Assembly: GCA_023423535.1 (NCBI GenBank)
Contig: JAFAFL010000137.1
Location: 310,001-374,000, forward strand
Reading direction: 5' to 3'
Length of the DNA stretch: 64,000 bases
Source: Pseudomonadota bacterium
GTDB taxonomy: Bacteria > Myxococcota > Myxococcia > Myxococcales > Myxococcaceae
A program made the translations under genes and the position numbers. A model generated the notes under the pieces. That model saw nothing but the letters and a program-made list of their open reading frames with translations. It had not been told where the DNA came from and made no database searches. Shown piece after piece: positions 1 through 10,449 of this stretch. The first letter of the stretch is position 1. Every line of letters starts with the position of its first letter.

Positions 1-378
1 GCGAACCCGCCGTACTTCCGCGCCCGCTCCGCGCGCCTGAGCCCGGACCCGCAGCGGGCCCATGCGCGACATGAAATATCCTGCAGGATCGAGGACATCG
101 TCTCCGCGGCGAAGTACCTCCTGCGCGACCGCGGACTGCTGCACCTCGTCTTCCCGGCGGGAAGGCTGGATGACCTGATGACCGCGCTGCGCCTCGGCCG
201 CTTCACGCCGAGGGTCCTCCGGCTCGTCCATCCGCGAGGACACGCGCCCGCGCGCCTCGCCCTGGTCGCCGCGGTGAAGCACGGGAGGGTGGGGGAGCTG
301 AAGGTCGAGTCGCCGCTGGTCGTGCACCTCGATGACGGGCCCGGGTTCTCTCCCGAGGTGCGGCAGATGCTGGAGTGA
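1..378 (+). CDS. TrmN6-like N6-adenine methyltransferase, C-terminal part
   Basis: The reading frame is open from the first base of the window to the TGA at 376-378, so the gene begins upstream. The first visible residues include NPPYF, the catalytic motif of N6-adenine methyltransferases. The rest (LLRDRGLLHLVFPAGRLDDL, then RVLRLVHPRGHAPARLALV) fits the C-terminal half of the COG4123/TrmN6 group, which methylates adenine 37 of tRNA1(Val) in E. coli. Only about 125 residues are present and the SAM-binding glycine motif lies outside the window. Family assignment is fairly safe; the tRNA substrate is inferred from the family. About 105 bases separate it from hemB on the same strand. Confidence 0.7.
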   Translation, partial: ANPPYFRARSARLSPDPQRAHARHEISCRIEDIVSAAKYLLRDRGLLHLVFPAGRLDDLMTALRLGRFTPRVLRLVHPRGHAPARLALVAAVKHGRVGELKVESPLVVHLDDGPGFSPEVRQMLE

Positions 379-483
379 CGCAGGAATTGCGCGCCCCTCC
401 AGCAGGCGTGCATGCGTCGCACGGGGCCACCCGCTCGTGTCCGTTGCGAATCCCTCCGGCCCGCGCTTTGTAAGGAGCCCATC

Positions 484-1455
484 ATGGCCTTCCCCATCCA
501 CCGCCCGCGCCGCCTTCGCCGCAACGACACGCTCCGCCGGATGGTCCGCGAGACCACGCTCGATCCCTCGGACTTCATCTACCCGCTGTTCGTGGTGGAG
601 GGCACCGACGTGCGCCGGCCGATCGGCTCGATGCCCGGCATCTTCAACCTCTCGGTGGAGCACGCGGTCGCCGAGGCGAAGCGCGCGCACGGGCTGGGGA
701 TTCCGTCCGTCATCCTCTTCGGCATCCCCGGCCACAAGGACGCGCGCGGCACCGGCGCGTGGGCAAAGGACGGGATCGTCCAGAAGGCCCTCCGAGCGAT
801 CAAGGACGCGGTGCCGGACCTGCAGCTCATGGCCGACGTGTGCCTCTGCGAGTACACCGACCACGGTCACTGCGGCCTCATCCACGGCAACGAGGTCCAG
901 AACGACGAGACGCTCCCCTTGCTCGCGCAGATGGCGGTGAGCTGTGCGGAGGCGGGCGCGGACATCATCGCGCCGTCGGACATGATGGACGGGCGCATCG
1001 GCGCGATCCGCAAGGCGCTCGACGAGACCGGGCACACGAACCTCCCGATCATGTCCTACGCGGCGAAGTACGCGTCCGGCTTCTACGGTCCGTTCCGCGA
1101 GGCCGCGCAGTCGGTGCCGCAGTTCGGCGATCGCCGCGGATACCAGATGGATCCCGGCAACGTCCGCGAGGCGCTGAAGGAGACGGCGCTCGACCTCGAG
1201 GAGGGCGCGGACATGGTGATGGTGAAGCCGGCGCTCTCCTACCTGGACATCATCCGGGCGGTGCGCGAGCGCTTCGACGTGCCGGTCGCCGCGTACAACG
1301 TCTCCGGCGAGTACGCGATGCTCAAGGCCGCGGCGCAGAACGGGTGGATCGACTACGACCGGGTGATGCTGGAGGTGCTGACCTCCATGCGGCGCGCGGG
1401 CGCGGACCTCATCCTCACCTACCACGCGCTCGAGGCCGCCGAGCTGCTCGGCTGA
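484..1455 (+). CDS. hemB: delta-aminolevulinic acid dehydratase (porphobilinogen synthase)
   Basis: HemB joins two 5-aminolevulinate molecules to porphobilinogen, the first common step of tetrapyrrole synthesis, in the cytosol. The 323-residue product has the usual length. The zinc site is of the cysteine type: C120, C122 and C130 lie in VCLCEYTDHGHCG, so a Zn-dependent rather than Mg-only enzyme is expected. The two Schiff-base lysines are K195 (SYAAKYASGFYGPFR) and K248 (VMVKPALSYLDII). I chose the ATG at 484 because GTAAGGAG stands just upstream and the protein then begins MAFPIHRPRRLRRN, as in relatives; a longer in-frame start at 412 adds residues with no family support. No other heme genes are in the window. 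Confidence 0.97.
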   Translation: MAFPIHRPRRLRRNDTLRRMVRETTLDPSDFIYPLFVVEGTDVRRPIGSMPGIFNLSVEHAVAEAKRAHGLGIPSVILFGIPGHKDARGTGAWAKDGIVQKALRAIKDAVPDLQLMADVCLCEYTDHGHCGLIHGNEVQNDETLPLLAQMAVSCAEAGADIIAPSDMMDGRIGAIRKALDETGHTNLPIMSYAAKYASGFYGPFREAAQSVPQFGDRRGYQMDPGNVREALKETALDLEEGADMVMVKPALSYLDIIRAVRERFDVPVAAYNVSGEYAMLKAAAQNGWIDYDRVMLEVLTSMRRAGADLILTYHALEAAELLG

Positions 1456-1513
1456 ACAGTCCCTCCGCGCTGCTTGAACAGCACGACCCTTTCGGGCGAA
1501 ATGCGCCGCAACC

Positions 1514-1924
1514 GTGGCTCGGACCACCGCCCCCCGCAGGGCTCCCAGGCAGCAGCAGAAGAAGGCCAGCCGCGCGACCCCTCGCCAGCCGGGCGCGATC
1601 CTCCAGTACAAGGTCGTGGAGCTCTCCACCGTGGACGAGGGCACGCTCGAGCACGCGATCAACGAGTGGACCCGGAAGGGCTGGCACCTCGACGGCGTGC
1701 AGTTCGCCATGCGCGAGTCCTCCAAGCGCCCGTCGATGGCGTTCGTCTTCTTCACCCGCGACGTGCCTGACACCGGAGCGACGGAGAGCGCAGAGGCCCC
1801 TCCCGAGGCCCGCGTGGAAGCGGACGCCCGCACCTGGGAGACGCCCACCACGCGCGAGAGCGATCCCTGGACGAGGCTGCGGCGGCTCGCGTCCGACGAG
1901 GACGACGAAGGCGGCGCGACGTGA
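1514..1924 (+). CDS. DUF4177-like small protein
   Basis: A 136-residue protein starting at GTG 1514. Residues about 28-80 (LQYKVVELSTVDEGTLEHAI, then EWTRKGWHLDGVQFAM and a final strand MAFVFFTRD) match the pattern of DUF4177-type domains: a strand, a helix ending in NEW..KGWhL, and two more strands. The first 25 residues are basic and low in complexity, and the last 50 are acidic and probably disordered. The function of this domain is not known. Its stop overlaps the start of the RDD gene by four bases, so the two are probably translated together. No strong Shine-Dalgarno is visible, so the start is the least certain part. Confidence 0.7.
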   Translation: MARTTAPRRAPRQQQKKASRATPRQPGAILQYKVVELSTVDEGTLEHAINEWTRKGWHLDGVQFAMRESSKRPSMAFVFFTRDVPDTGATESAEAPPEARVEADARTWETPTTRESDPWTRLRRLASDEDDEGGAT

Positions 1925-2562
1925 GCACGGCGGCGCAGTCGCACGGGGGCGGGCGCGTGAAGGTGAAGACGCTCCGCGACATCGAGGCGGAGAAGAACAC
2001 CGGCTCGCCCTATCCGAAGTGCACGCTCTGGATGCGGCTCTCCGCGCGCGCGTTCGACGTGGCGGCGGCGTACGCGATCTACCTGGCGGGCATGCGCTTC
2101 GGCGCGGTGCTGGCGATCCTCTACCTCTTGATGGCGGACGGGATCCTCGACGGCCAGAGCATCGGCAAGCGGATCTTCGGCATCAAGGTCGTGCACCTGC
2201 CCACGCGGTCTCCGGGGCGCAAGCGCGACAGCACGCTGCGCAATGCGCCGATCGCGCTGCCGGTGCTGCTGGGGATGATGCCGGAGGTCGGTCAGGTCGC
2301 GTTCTTCGCGTCCACGGTGGTCATCGGCGGGCTGGAGCTGTGGCGCGTGGTGCGCGATCCGCTGGGGATGCGGTTCGGCGACATCTGGGCACAGACGCAG
2401 GTGGTGGACGGCAAGGTCGTCGCCGGAAACATGGAGGCGACGCGCGCGGATCGCGAGGGCGCGGCCGCCACCGGACGCGTCACGGGAAAATTCATGATGG
2501 CGGCGCGCAGCCGGAGGCCCGGCCCTCGCCTGCCGCGAACGAGGAGACAGCAGTGCGGATAG
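1921..2562 (+). CDS. RDD-family membrane protein
   Basis: This 213-residue protein starts at a GTG within a GTGA overlap with the upstream gene. Residues about 38-150 look like an RDD domain: an arginine and aspartate in a first hydrophobic segment (RLSARAFDVAAAYAIYLAG), a second segment (FGAVLAILYLLMADGI), the characteristic SIGKRIFGIKV loop, and a third segment near residues 108-140. RDD proteins are small multi-spanning membrane proteins; some have been linked to ion transport, but the role is unknown for most. The tail after residue 170 is basic. The end overlaps the next gene's GTG start by 10 bases, which supports a coupled unit with the ATP-grasp protein. Confidence 0.8.
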   Translation: MSTAAQSHGGGRVKVKTLRDIEAEKNTGSPYPKCTLWMRLSARAFDVAAAYAIYLAGMRFGAVLAILYLLMADGILDGQSIGKRIFGIKVVHLPTRSPGRKRDSTLRNAPIALPVLLGMMPEVGQVAFFASTVVIGGLELWRVVRDPLGMRFGDIWAQTQVVDGKVVAGNMEATRADREGAAATGRVTGKFMMAARSRRPGPRLPRTRRQQCG

Positions 2563-4673
2563 CGCTCACCTACAACCTCCGGCTCTCGGATAGCGAAGAC
2601 GAGGCCGAGTTCGACACGCAGGAGACGGTCAACGCGCTCGCCGCGTCGATCGAGCGGCTCGGTCACCGGCTCGAGCGCTTCGAGGTCTCCGGGCCTGCGT
2701 CGCGGCTGGTCTCGCGGCTCGAGGCCTACAACCCGGACCTCATCTTCAACACCGCCGAGGGCAAGCGCGGCCGCTTCCGCGAGGCCTTCTACCCGGCGCT
2801 CTTCGCGGAGCTCGGGTTCGCGTACACCGGCTCGGATGCGTACGCGCTGGCGGTGACGCTGGACAAGCAGCTCTGCAAGCTGATCCTGCGCGAGAAGGGG
2901 ATCCGCACGCCGGGCTGGCAGTTCGTGGAGAACGCCGCCGACTTCCGGCCGCACGAGCTGCGCTTTCCGGTCATCATCAAGCCGAACTTCGAGGGCTCGT
3001 CGAAGGGCATCACCCAGGACTCGGTGGCGGAGACGGTGGCCGACGCGCGGGTGAAGCTCGCGCTGGCGCTGCAGAGCTGGCCTTCGGGCGTGCTCGTCGA
3101 GGAGTACGTGGAGGGGACGGACCTCGCGGTGCCGTTCCTCGAGGCGGTGAAGACCGAGTACGGCGGCGTGCTCTGCCCGGTGGAGTACCGCATGCCGGAG
3201 GACGCGCTGCGCGACCGGCGCTACCGCATCTACGACTACGGCCTCAAGTCGAAGGGCGGGGTGAGCGTCCGCGCGCCGGCGCAGATCGGCAAGGACACCG
3301 CCGACGAGGTCCGCGGGATGGCGCAGAAGATCTTCGGCGCGATGAGCTGCCGCGATCTGGGGCGGATCGACTTCCGCCTGTCGAACGCGGGCGTGCCGTA
3401 CTTCCTCGAGATCAACGCGCTGCCGTCGCTGGAGTCGGGCGCTGGGATCTTCGCCGCGGCGGAGCTCGAGGGCCTGCACTTCGACAAGGTCATCCTCTCG
3501 GTGATCGAGAGTGCGGCGAAGCGCTACGGGCTGAGGGATTCGTCGCGCCGGCAGGGCAAGCCCACGCGCAAGAGCGGACCGCTGAAGGTCGGCTTCACCT
3601 TCAACGTGAAGCGCGTGAAGCCCACGTGGGACGCGAGCGAGGACTCGGAGGCCGAGTACGACTCGCCACAGACGCTGCAGGCCATCCGCGAGGCGATCGC
3701 GTCCTGGGGCCACGAGGTTGTCGATCTCGAGGCGAACCAGGAGCTGCCGTCGATCCTCATGTCCACGCCGGTGGACATCGTCTTCAACATCGCCGAGGGC
3801 TTCAAAGGCAGGAACCGCGAGAGCCAGGTCCCCGCGCTGCTGGAGCTGCTCGACATTCCGTACACGGGATCTGATCCGGCGACGCTCTCGCTCGCGCTGG
3901 ACAAGGCACTGGCGAAGCGGATCGTCCGTCAGGCGGGCATCCACACGCCGCTGTTCCAGCTGATGGTCACCGGCAAGGAACGCTTCCTCAAGGAGTTCAC
4001 CTACCCGCTGATGGTGAAGCCGGTGGCGGAGGGATCGTCGAAGGGCGTGGTCTCGAAGAGCGTCTGCCACAGCGAGACCGAAGCCCGCGAGGTGGTGAAG
4101 GAGCTCATCGAGAAGTACCAGCAGCCCGCGCTGGTCGAGGAGTACATCAGCGGCCGCGAGTTCACCGTGGGCCTGCTCGGGGAGAGACGGCCGCGCGTGC
4201 TCGCGCCGATGGAGATCGTGTTTCTCGATCCCTCGGAGAAGACGCCGGTCTACAGCTTCCAGCACAAGCTCGAGAGCACCGACCGCATCCGCTACGACGT
4301 GCCCGCGAAGCTCGAGCCGAGCCAGGTGGAGAAGCTCAAGGCCGCCGCGCGCGGCGCGTTCATGGCGCTGGGCTGTCGCGACGTGGCGCGGATCGACTTC
4401 CGCATGGACGCGAAGGGACGGCCGCACTTCATCGAGTGCAATCCGCTGCCGGGACTGACCCCGGGCTGGAGCGACCTCGTGCTCATCGCCCAGGGGAGCG
4501 GGATGGACTACCGCTCCTTGATTGGCGAGATCATGGACGGCGCGGTGCGGCGCTATAAAGAGCGCGAGGCCACCCGGCGCGCGGCGGAGCGTCCTCCTCA
4601 GCCGGCAGGGAGCCCGGCGGTGCTGCCCGGTGACTCCCACGCGCAGGCTTCGACGAAGCCTCCTCAGGCATAA
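2553..4673 (+). CDS. tandem two-domain ATP-grasp (D-Ala-D-Ala ligase-like) protein
   Basis: A 706-residue protein made of two ATP-grasp ligases of the D-alanine-D-alanine ligase type in one chain, about residues 1-327 and 344-669. Both halves begin with a matching strand (IALTYNLRLSDSEDEAEFD and VGFTFNVKRVKPTWDASEDS), share the FN.AEG block, carry KPxxEGSSKG (near residues 143 and 489) and end with the metal-binding strand (GRIDFR..YFLEINALPSLE; ARIDFR..HFIECNPLPGLT). The second copy is closer to a true ligase (ISGREFTVGLLG, NPLPGLTPG); the first has diverged at the same places (VEGTDLAVPFLE, NALPSLESG). A single-domain Ddl is about 300-370 residues. I chose GTG 2553 because GAGGAG at 2541 precedes it and the first strand of the fold begins there. 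The substrate is unknown; cell-wall dipeptide or another peptide ligation is only an inference. Confidence 0.85.
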   Translation: MRIALTYNLRLSDSEDEAEFDTQETVNALAASIERLGHRLERFEVSGPASRLVSRLEAYNPDLIFNTAEGKRGRFREAFYPALFAELGFAYTGSDAYALAVTLDKQLCKLILREKGIRTPGWQFVENAADFRPHELRFPVIIKPNFEGSSKGITQDSVAETVADARVKLALALQSWPSGVLVEEYVEGTDLAVPFLEAVKTEYGGVLCPVEYRMPEDALRDRRYRIYDYGLKSKGGVSVRAPAQIGKDTADEVRGMAQKIFGAMSCRDLGRIDFRLSNAGVPYFLEINALPSLESGAGIFAAAELEGLHFDKVILSVIESAAKRYGLRDSSRRQGKPTRKSGPLKVGFTFNVKRVKPTWDASEDSEAEYDSPQTLQAIREAIASWGHEVVDLEANQELPSILMSTPVDIVFNIAEGFKGRNRESQVPALLELLDIPYTGSDPATLSLALDKALAKRIVRQAGIHTPLFQLMVTGKERFLKEFTYPLMVKPVAEGSSKGVVSKSVCHSETEAREVVKELIEKYQQPALVEEYISGREFTVGLLGERRPRVLAPMEIVFLDPSEKTPVYSFQHKLESTDRIRYDVPAKLEPSQVEKLKAAARGAFMALGCRDVARIDFRMDAKGRPHFIECNPLPGLTPGWSDLVLIAQGSGMDYRSLIGEIMDGAVRRYKEREATRRAAERPPQPAGSPAVLPGDSHAQASTKPPQA

Positions 4674-4682
4674 CGACCGGCC

Positions 4683-5135
4683 GTGGCAGACAAGCGCAGG
4701 TTCGAGCTCTTCGCGCGCTTCGTGCAGGCGCGCTTCCCCGACGCGCGGCGTGTGTTCGACGTCGCCGGCGGGATGGGCAAGCTCAACGAGGCGATGACGC
4801 AGTTGGGCCTCGAGTGCACGACCTTCGACGTGCGCCACAAGCGGCTGCGGGTCCGTTACGCGGAGCGGATGTTCGAGCTGACCGAGCCGTGTGAGGCCGA
4901 TGTCGTCGTCGGCATGCACGCCGACGGCGCCACGCGCGTGATCGTCGAGTACGCCGCGCTGCACCGGATCGGCTTCGCGATCGTCCCGTGCTGCTCGGAC
5001 AACGGCATGCCCTACAAGCCGTGGATGCGGCACCTCGCGGAGCTCGCGCGCGAGAAGGGGATGCACGTGGAAGAGGACACACTGCAGATGGAGGGGAGGG
5101 CGCGGGTGATCTTCGGGAGGCCCTCCGCCGGGTGA
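4683..5135 (+). CDS. small SAM-methyltransferase-like protein
   Basis: A 150-residue protein beginning at GTG 4683, nine bases after the ATP-grasp gene and probably cotranscribed with it. It has a Rossmann-like start (RRVFDVAGGMGKLNEAMTQL) resembling motif I of class I methyltransferases, an acidic residue at the end of the second strand (TTFDVRHKR), and a strand with VVVGMHADGATRVIVEYAA. A VPCC motif (IVPCCSDNGMPYKPW) lies where many RNA or protein methyltransferases keep their catalytic loop. It is much shorter than a full enzyme with a substrate domain. Methyltransferase fold is likely; activity and substrate cannot be told from the sequence. Confidence 0.6.
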   Translation: MADKRRFELFARFVQARFPDARRVFDVAGGMGKLNEAMTQLGLECTTFDVRHKRLRVRYAERMFELTEPCEADVVVGMHADGATRVIVEYAALHRIGFAIVPCCSDNGMPYKPWMRHLAELAREKGMHVEEDTLQMEGRARVIFGRPSAG

Positions 5136-5148
5136 TCGCCTGCGCGGC

Positions 5149-7403
<2,255 letters not shown>

Positions 7404-7407
<4 letters not shown>

Positions 7408-8045
7408 GACGCCTCCGGCGGCTTGCGCAGGCCACAGCCATAGACGGGCAGGGCGTCGCCGCCTCCGCCGGTGCGCTCACCGCGGTAGAGCGCGAGGAGG
7501 TGGTCCCGCGCGCGCGTGGCGCCCTCGTGGCCGCGACCCGGGGTCAGCCCGCCGGTGAAGCGAAGCCGCCCCTCGCGGTCGTAGCCGAGCACGTGCCCGG
7601 AGCTGTTGACCCCGAAGCGCAGCGACTCCCTGCCGTCGGCGTCCACGAGGAGGTTCACGCCCCGCACCTGGCGCGCGCGCTGCTGCAGTCCCGACTCCTC
7701 TCCCGGCGGGCGCAGGCTCGAAGGGGAGGACATGAAGACGACCGTCGCCGTCGCACCCTCCGGCGCCCGGGCGAGCACCCGTTCGAGCTCGGCGAGGCTC
7801 GCGCGCGAGCAGGCGCACTCCGGGTGCACGAACATCAGCACCGTGGCCGAGCCCTCCCCGCGCGGGATGTCACTGCCGGCCGGCCAGCCCTGCGCGGGTT
7901 CGCCCGGATCGGTCGGACGGTCGGCGTAGCGCCACACCGCGACGAGGCCCGCCGTGGTGGCGAAGGCCCACAGCCCGAGGAGGAGCCACCAGCCCCAACG
8001 TCCGCTGCGAGAGGGCCGGCTCGGGCCGGAGAACGTCTCAGTCAT
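7404..8045 (-). CDS. membrane-anchored thioredoxin-like protein (RedB-like)
   Basis: A 213-residue protein with one N-terminal membrane helix (WGWWLLLGLWAFATTAGLVAVW, about residues 18-38) and a thioredoxin-like domain outside the membrane. The active-site region reads FVHPECACSRASLAEL: a CxC followed by Ser takes the place of the usual CxxC. Later strands include ATATVVFMSS and NLLVDADGRESLRFGVNSSG, the peroxiredoxin/TlpA pattern. Such proteins are often called RedB or TlpA-like, but the partner is unknown. I prefer ATG 8045 because the signal anchor then begins after 16 residues; an upstream in-frame start at 8087 adds 14 residues across a palindrome. The four-base overlap with the hybrid kinase suggests a redox-related signal, which is inference. 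Confidence 0.7.
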
Positions 8046-8056
8046 TGCCGCGGCGC

Positions 8057-8069
8057 TGTGCAGTGCACA
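8057..8069. promoter_or_regulatory. 13-base dyad upstream of the thioredoxin-like gene
   Basis: TGTGCAGTGCACA is a perfect inverted repeat (TGTGCA / TGCACA around one base), 12 bases upstream of the minus-strand start at 8045, inside the divergent gap to the P1 peptidase gene. It could be an operator half-site pair, but a dyad this short also occurs by chance. Confidence 0.25.
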
Positions 8070-8214
8070 TGCCACGGAGCGGTTCATTCACAGGGTCCTC
8101 GCAGGGGAGGCGCGAACCCGAGGTCCCCTCCGACCCGGCGGGTCCGCGCGCCTGGGCCTGCCCGTTCGCGAAGAGAGGCAGCGCAACGCCACCCTCTGTC
8201 GTAAAACCGCGCAC

Positions 8215-9552
8215 ATGCCTCCGCCGAACGATCCCCACTCCGGACGCACCGCTGTCACCTCGAACGTTCCTCCCGACGGCAAGCGCGTCCGCGCGCGCGA
8301 GCTGGGACTCCCTCTCGGCCGCTTCAAGCCCGGCAAGCACAACGCGATCACCGACGTGGAGGGCGTGCTCGTCGGCCACAGCACGATCATCAGCGGAGAG
8401 GCAGGTCCGCTGAAGGTCGGCGAAGGACCGGTTCGCACCGGGGTGACGGCGATCATGCCGAACCTCGGGAACATCTTCATGGAGCGGATGGTCGGCGGCG
8501 GCTTCGTGCTCAACGGCGCGGGCGAGGTCTCCGGCATGACCCAGGTGATGGAGTGGGGCCTCATCGAGACGCCCATCCTCCTCACCAACACCATGTCCGT
8601 GGGCTCGGTCAGCGATGCCGTCGTGCGCTACATGGTCAACCGCTACCCGGGCATCGGCGACGAGCACGACGTCATCATCCCCATCGTCGGCGAGTGCGAC
8701 GACTCGTGGCTCAACGACATCTCCGGCCGCCACGTGAAGGCGCAGCACGTGCTCGACGCGATCAACAACGCGTCGTCGGGGCCGGTGGCGGAGGGCTCGG
8801 TGGGCGGCGGCACCGGGATGATCACCTGCGACTTCAAGGCCGGCATCGGCACCTCGTCGAGGAAGCTGCCGGAGGCGATGGGCGGGTACACGCTCGGGGT
8901 GCTGGTGATGAGCAACTTCGGGAAGATGCACAACCTCCGCGTGGGCGGCCTTCCCGTCGGTGAGGTCCTCGCCGAGCGCTTCCGCGAGATGCCGCGCCGC
9001 CAGCAGTCCTACGGCTCGATCATCGCGGTCGTGGCCACCGACGCGCCGCTGCTCGCGCACCAGCTGAACCGGCTCTGCAAGCGGGTGGCGCTGGGCATCG
9101 GCCGGGTGGGCTCCTACGCGGCGCACGGCTCGGGCGAAATCGTCGTCGGCTTCAGCACCGCGAACAACATCCCGCGGCGCACGCAGAAGATGGTCGCGAA
9201 GGTGAAGATCCTTCTCGATCAGCGGCTCGACCCCCTCTACGAGGCGGTGATGGAGGCGACGGAGGAGGCGATCCTCAACTCCATGTGCATGGCCGGGCCG
9301 ATGGACGGCATCAACGGCAACTTCGTCCCCGCGCTGCCGCTCGGCGAGGTGCGCTCCTTCGTCAACGCCTGCCGGCCGATCTTCGCCGCGGTGAAGAAGA
9401 AGCCGCACGAGTCCTCCGCGCCCGCCTCGCGCGAGAAGCCGAGGGACGTGGACCGCGAGGGCTCGGTCAGTGTGGGAAGCGCGCTCCCCACCGAGGTCGG
9501 CAGCGCCGAGGGCATCCCGTACCCCACGCGGCCGGGCGGCAAGGAGGGCTGA
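8215..9552 (+). CDS. P1-family (DmpA-type) aminopeptidase
   Basis: A 445-residue member of peptidase family P1/S58, the DmpA and beta-peptidyl aminopeptidase group. These N-terminal-nucleophile hydrolases cleave themselves into two chains and release N-terminal residues from small peptides. Family blocks visible are LGLPLGRFKPGKHNAITDVE near residue 30, VLVGHSTI, TGVTAI, NGAGEVSGM..MEWG, the glycine-rich VGGGTGMITCDFKAGIGTSS, GGYTLGVLVMSNFG and a late GSGEIVVGFSTAN. I could not place the autoproteolysis residue with confidence. The last 55 residues form a polar tail not seen in short relatives. ATG 8215 is chosen because the family core begins soon after it; sequence further upstream reads through the divergent promoter region. 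No leader peptide is visible, so it is probably cytosolic. Confidence 0.9.
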   Translation: MPPPNDPHSGRTAVTSNVPPDGKRVRARELGLPLGRFKPGKHNAITDVEGVLVGHSTIISGEAGPLKVGEGPVRTGVTAIMPNLGNIFMERMVGGGFVLNGAGEVSGMTQVMEWGLIETPILLTNTMSVGSVSDAVVRYMVNRYPGIGDEHDVIIPIVGECDDSWLNDISGRHVKAQHVLDAINNASSGPVAEGSVGGGTGMITCDFKAGIGTSSRKLPEAMGGYTLGVLVMSNFGKMHNLRVGGLPVGEVLAERFREMPRRQQSYGSIIAVVATDAPLLAHQLNRLCKRVALGIGRVGSYAAHGSGEIVVGFSTANNIPRRTQKMVAKVKILLDQRLDPLYEAVMEATEEAILNSMCMAGPMDGINGNFVPALPLGEVRSFVNACRPIFAAVKKKPHESSAPASREKPRDVDREGSVSVGSALPTEVGSAEGIPYPTRPGGKEG

Positions 9553-9564
9553 GCGCGACCCCTC

Positions 9565-9593
9565 TTGCCTCGCCCGGAGCGCTTCGATAGATG
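9565..9593 (+). promoter_or_regulatory. putative sigma-70-type promoter of the 42-residue basic protein gene
   Basis: TTGCCT (9565-9570), a 17-base spacer and TAGATG (9588-9593) stand 43 bases upstream of the ATG at 9636. The spacing is ideal but the -10 match is weak. Confidence 0.35.
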
Positions 9594-9635
9594 CAGCGGC
9601 CCACAACCGCCTCACCATCAGAAGAGGACTCACCC

Positions 9636-9764
9636 ATGGCCCGCAGCAAGAGCAAGCACGTCCGCGTGCGCAACCGCATCCGCCGCGCGTGGAAGGCCCG
9701 CCGGAACCGCAAGAAGGCCGCGGCCGCCGCCGAGGGCACCACGTCGAAGAAGAAGTCCTCGTAG
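9636..9764 (+). CDS. 42-residue very basic protein
   Basis: This short gene starts at ATG 9636 with the ribosome-binding site GAAGAGGA seven bases before it. It encodes MARSKSKHVRVRNRIRRAWK followed by ARRNRKKAAAAAEG and TTSKKKSS, then TAG at 9762. About 40 percent of the residues are Lys or Arg and there is one acidic residue. A predicted helix (residues 10-33) followed by an alanine run and a lysine tail looks like a nucleic-acid-binding peptide, such as a ribosome-associated or nucleoid protein. I do not recognise a named family. The good ribosome-binding site, the clean end and the downstream hairpin argue for a real gene; that it is expressed is inference. Confidence 0.65.
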   Translation: MARSKSKHVRVRNRIRRAWKARRNRKKAAAAAEGTTSKKKSS

Positions 9765-9800
9765 TTCCAGCAGTCTCGCAGCACCGACGCAGCGAGCGCC

Positions 9801-9830
9801 GCCGGCCCACCTCTCGAGGCTGCGGCCGGC
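9801..9830. terminator. possible bidirectional hairpin between convergent genes
   Basis: GCCGGCC (9801-9807) pairs with GGCCGGC (9824-9830) around a 16-base loop, in the 69-base gap between the basic-protein gene and the convergent lipoprotein gene. There is no T tract, so a factor-independent terminator is uncertain. Confidence 0.3.
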
Positions 9831-9833
9831 GCC

Positions 9834-10313
9834 TCAGCGCACCCGCGTCGCCACGTAGGTCCCGCTGCTCGTGCACCCTCCGGGGTACGCGGCGGTGTAC
9901 GTCCCCACCAGCCTGTCCTCGGTCTGCAGCGCCGCCTGTCCGGGCGCGAACTTGCCCGTCAGCGAGTGGATGACCTGACCCGCGCCTGCACCCGCGCCCG
10001 TGCCGCCGTCGGTCGGGGCCGCCTGGTTGCCGGAGAGGGTGAAGTTCCAGCTCTGGAAGATCGTTCCCTCCAGCGGGACGTCGCCGAAGGTGCCGGTGAG
10101 GCTCGAGCCCACCTGGGTCAGCTCCAGCGTTCCCGAGCCCACGTCGGCGTCACCACACGGCTTCGGCTCCGGCGCGTCGAAGGTCAGCGTCCAGGCGCCG
10201 GCGAGGTCCGGGCAGTCGTTGCAGACGGGATCCCGAGGGCCGCAGCCGGAGACCGCCAGGGCCGCGACGAGAAGGGGAAAGAGGACGAATCGCGACGAGA
10301 GGAGAGGGCGCAT
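9834..10313 (-). CDS. small lipoprotein of unknown function
   Basis: A 159-residue secreted lipoprotein. The N-terminus has two arginines around a hydrophobic stretch and the lipobox AVSGC, giving a lipidated cysteine near residue 24. The mature part holds two more cysteines close together (PVCNDCPDLAGAWTLTF) and reads as a small beta-rich domain: LAGAWTLTFD, GTLELTQVGSSLTGTF, LVGTYTAAYPGGC. The alternation of GxW, LxxxGxxLTG and GxYTA strands resembles lipocalin-like or META-type folds, but I cannot assign one. GGGAAG lies just upstream of the ATG at 10313. It is transcribed away from the AI-2E permease gene. Confidence 0.75.
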   Translation of the reverse strand: MRPLLSSRFVLFPLLVAALAVSGCGPRDPVCNDCPDLAGAWTLTFDAPEPKPCGDADVGSGTLELTQVGSSLTGTFGDVPLEGTIFQSWNFTLSGNQAAPTDGGTGAGAGAGQVIHSLTGKFAPGQAALQTEDRLVGTYTAAYPGGCTSSGTYVATRVR

Positions 10314-10449
10314 GGCGTTGACTTCCCGAAATGTAGCGCACGCGCGCGGGCCTCGCGCCTTCCTCGCCCGGGGCGGCGTGTCCACGTTGAGCACGGGACG
10401 GTGGCGGCTCGCGAGGTCGTGACCGCGGAGCCGGGGCGGGGGCGGGGGA

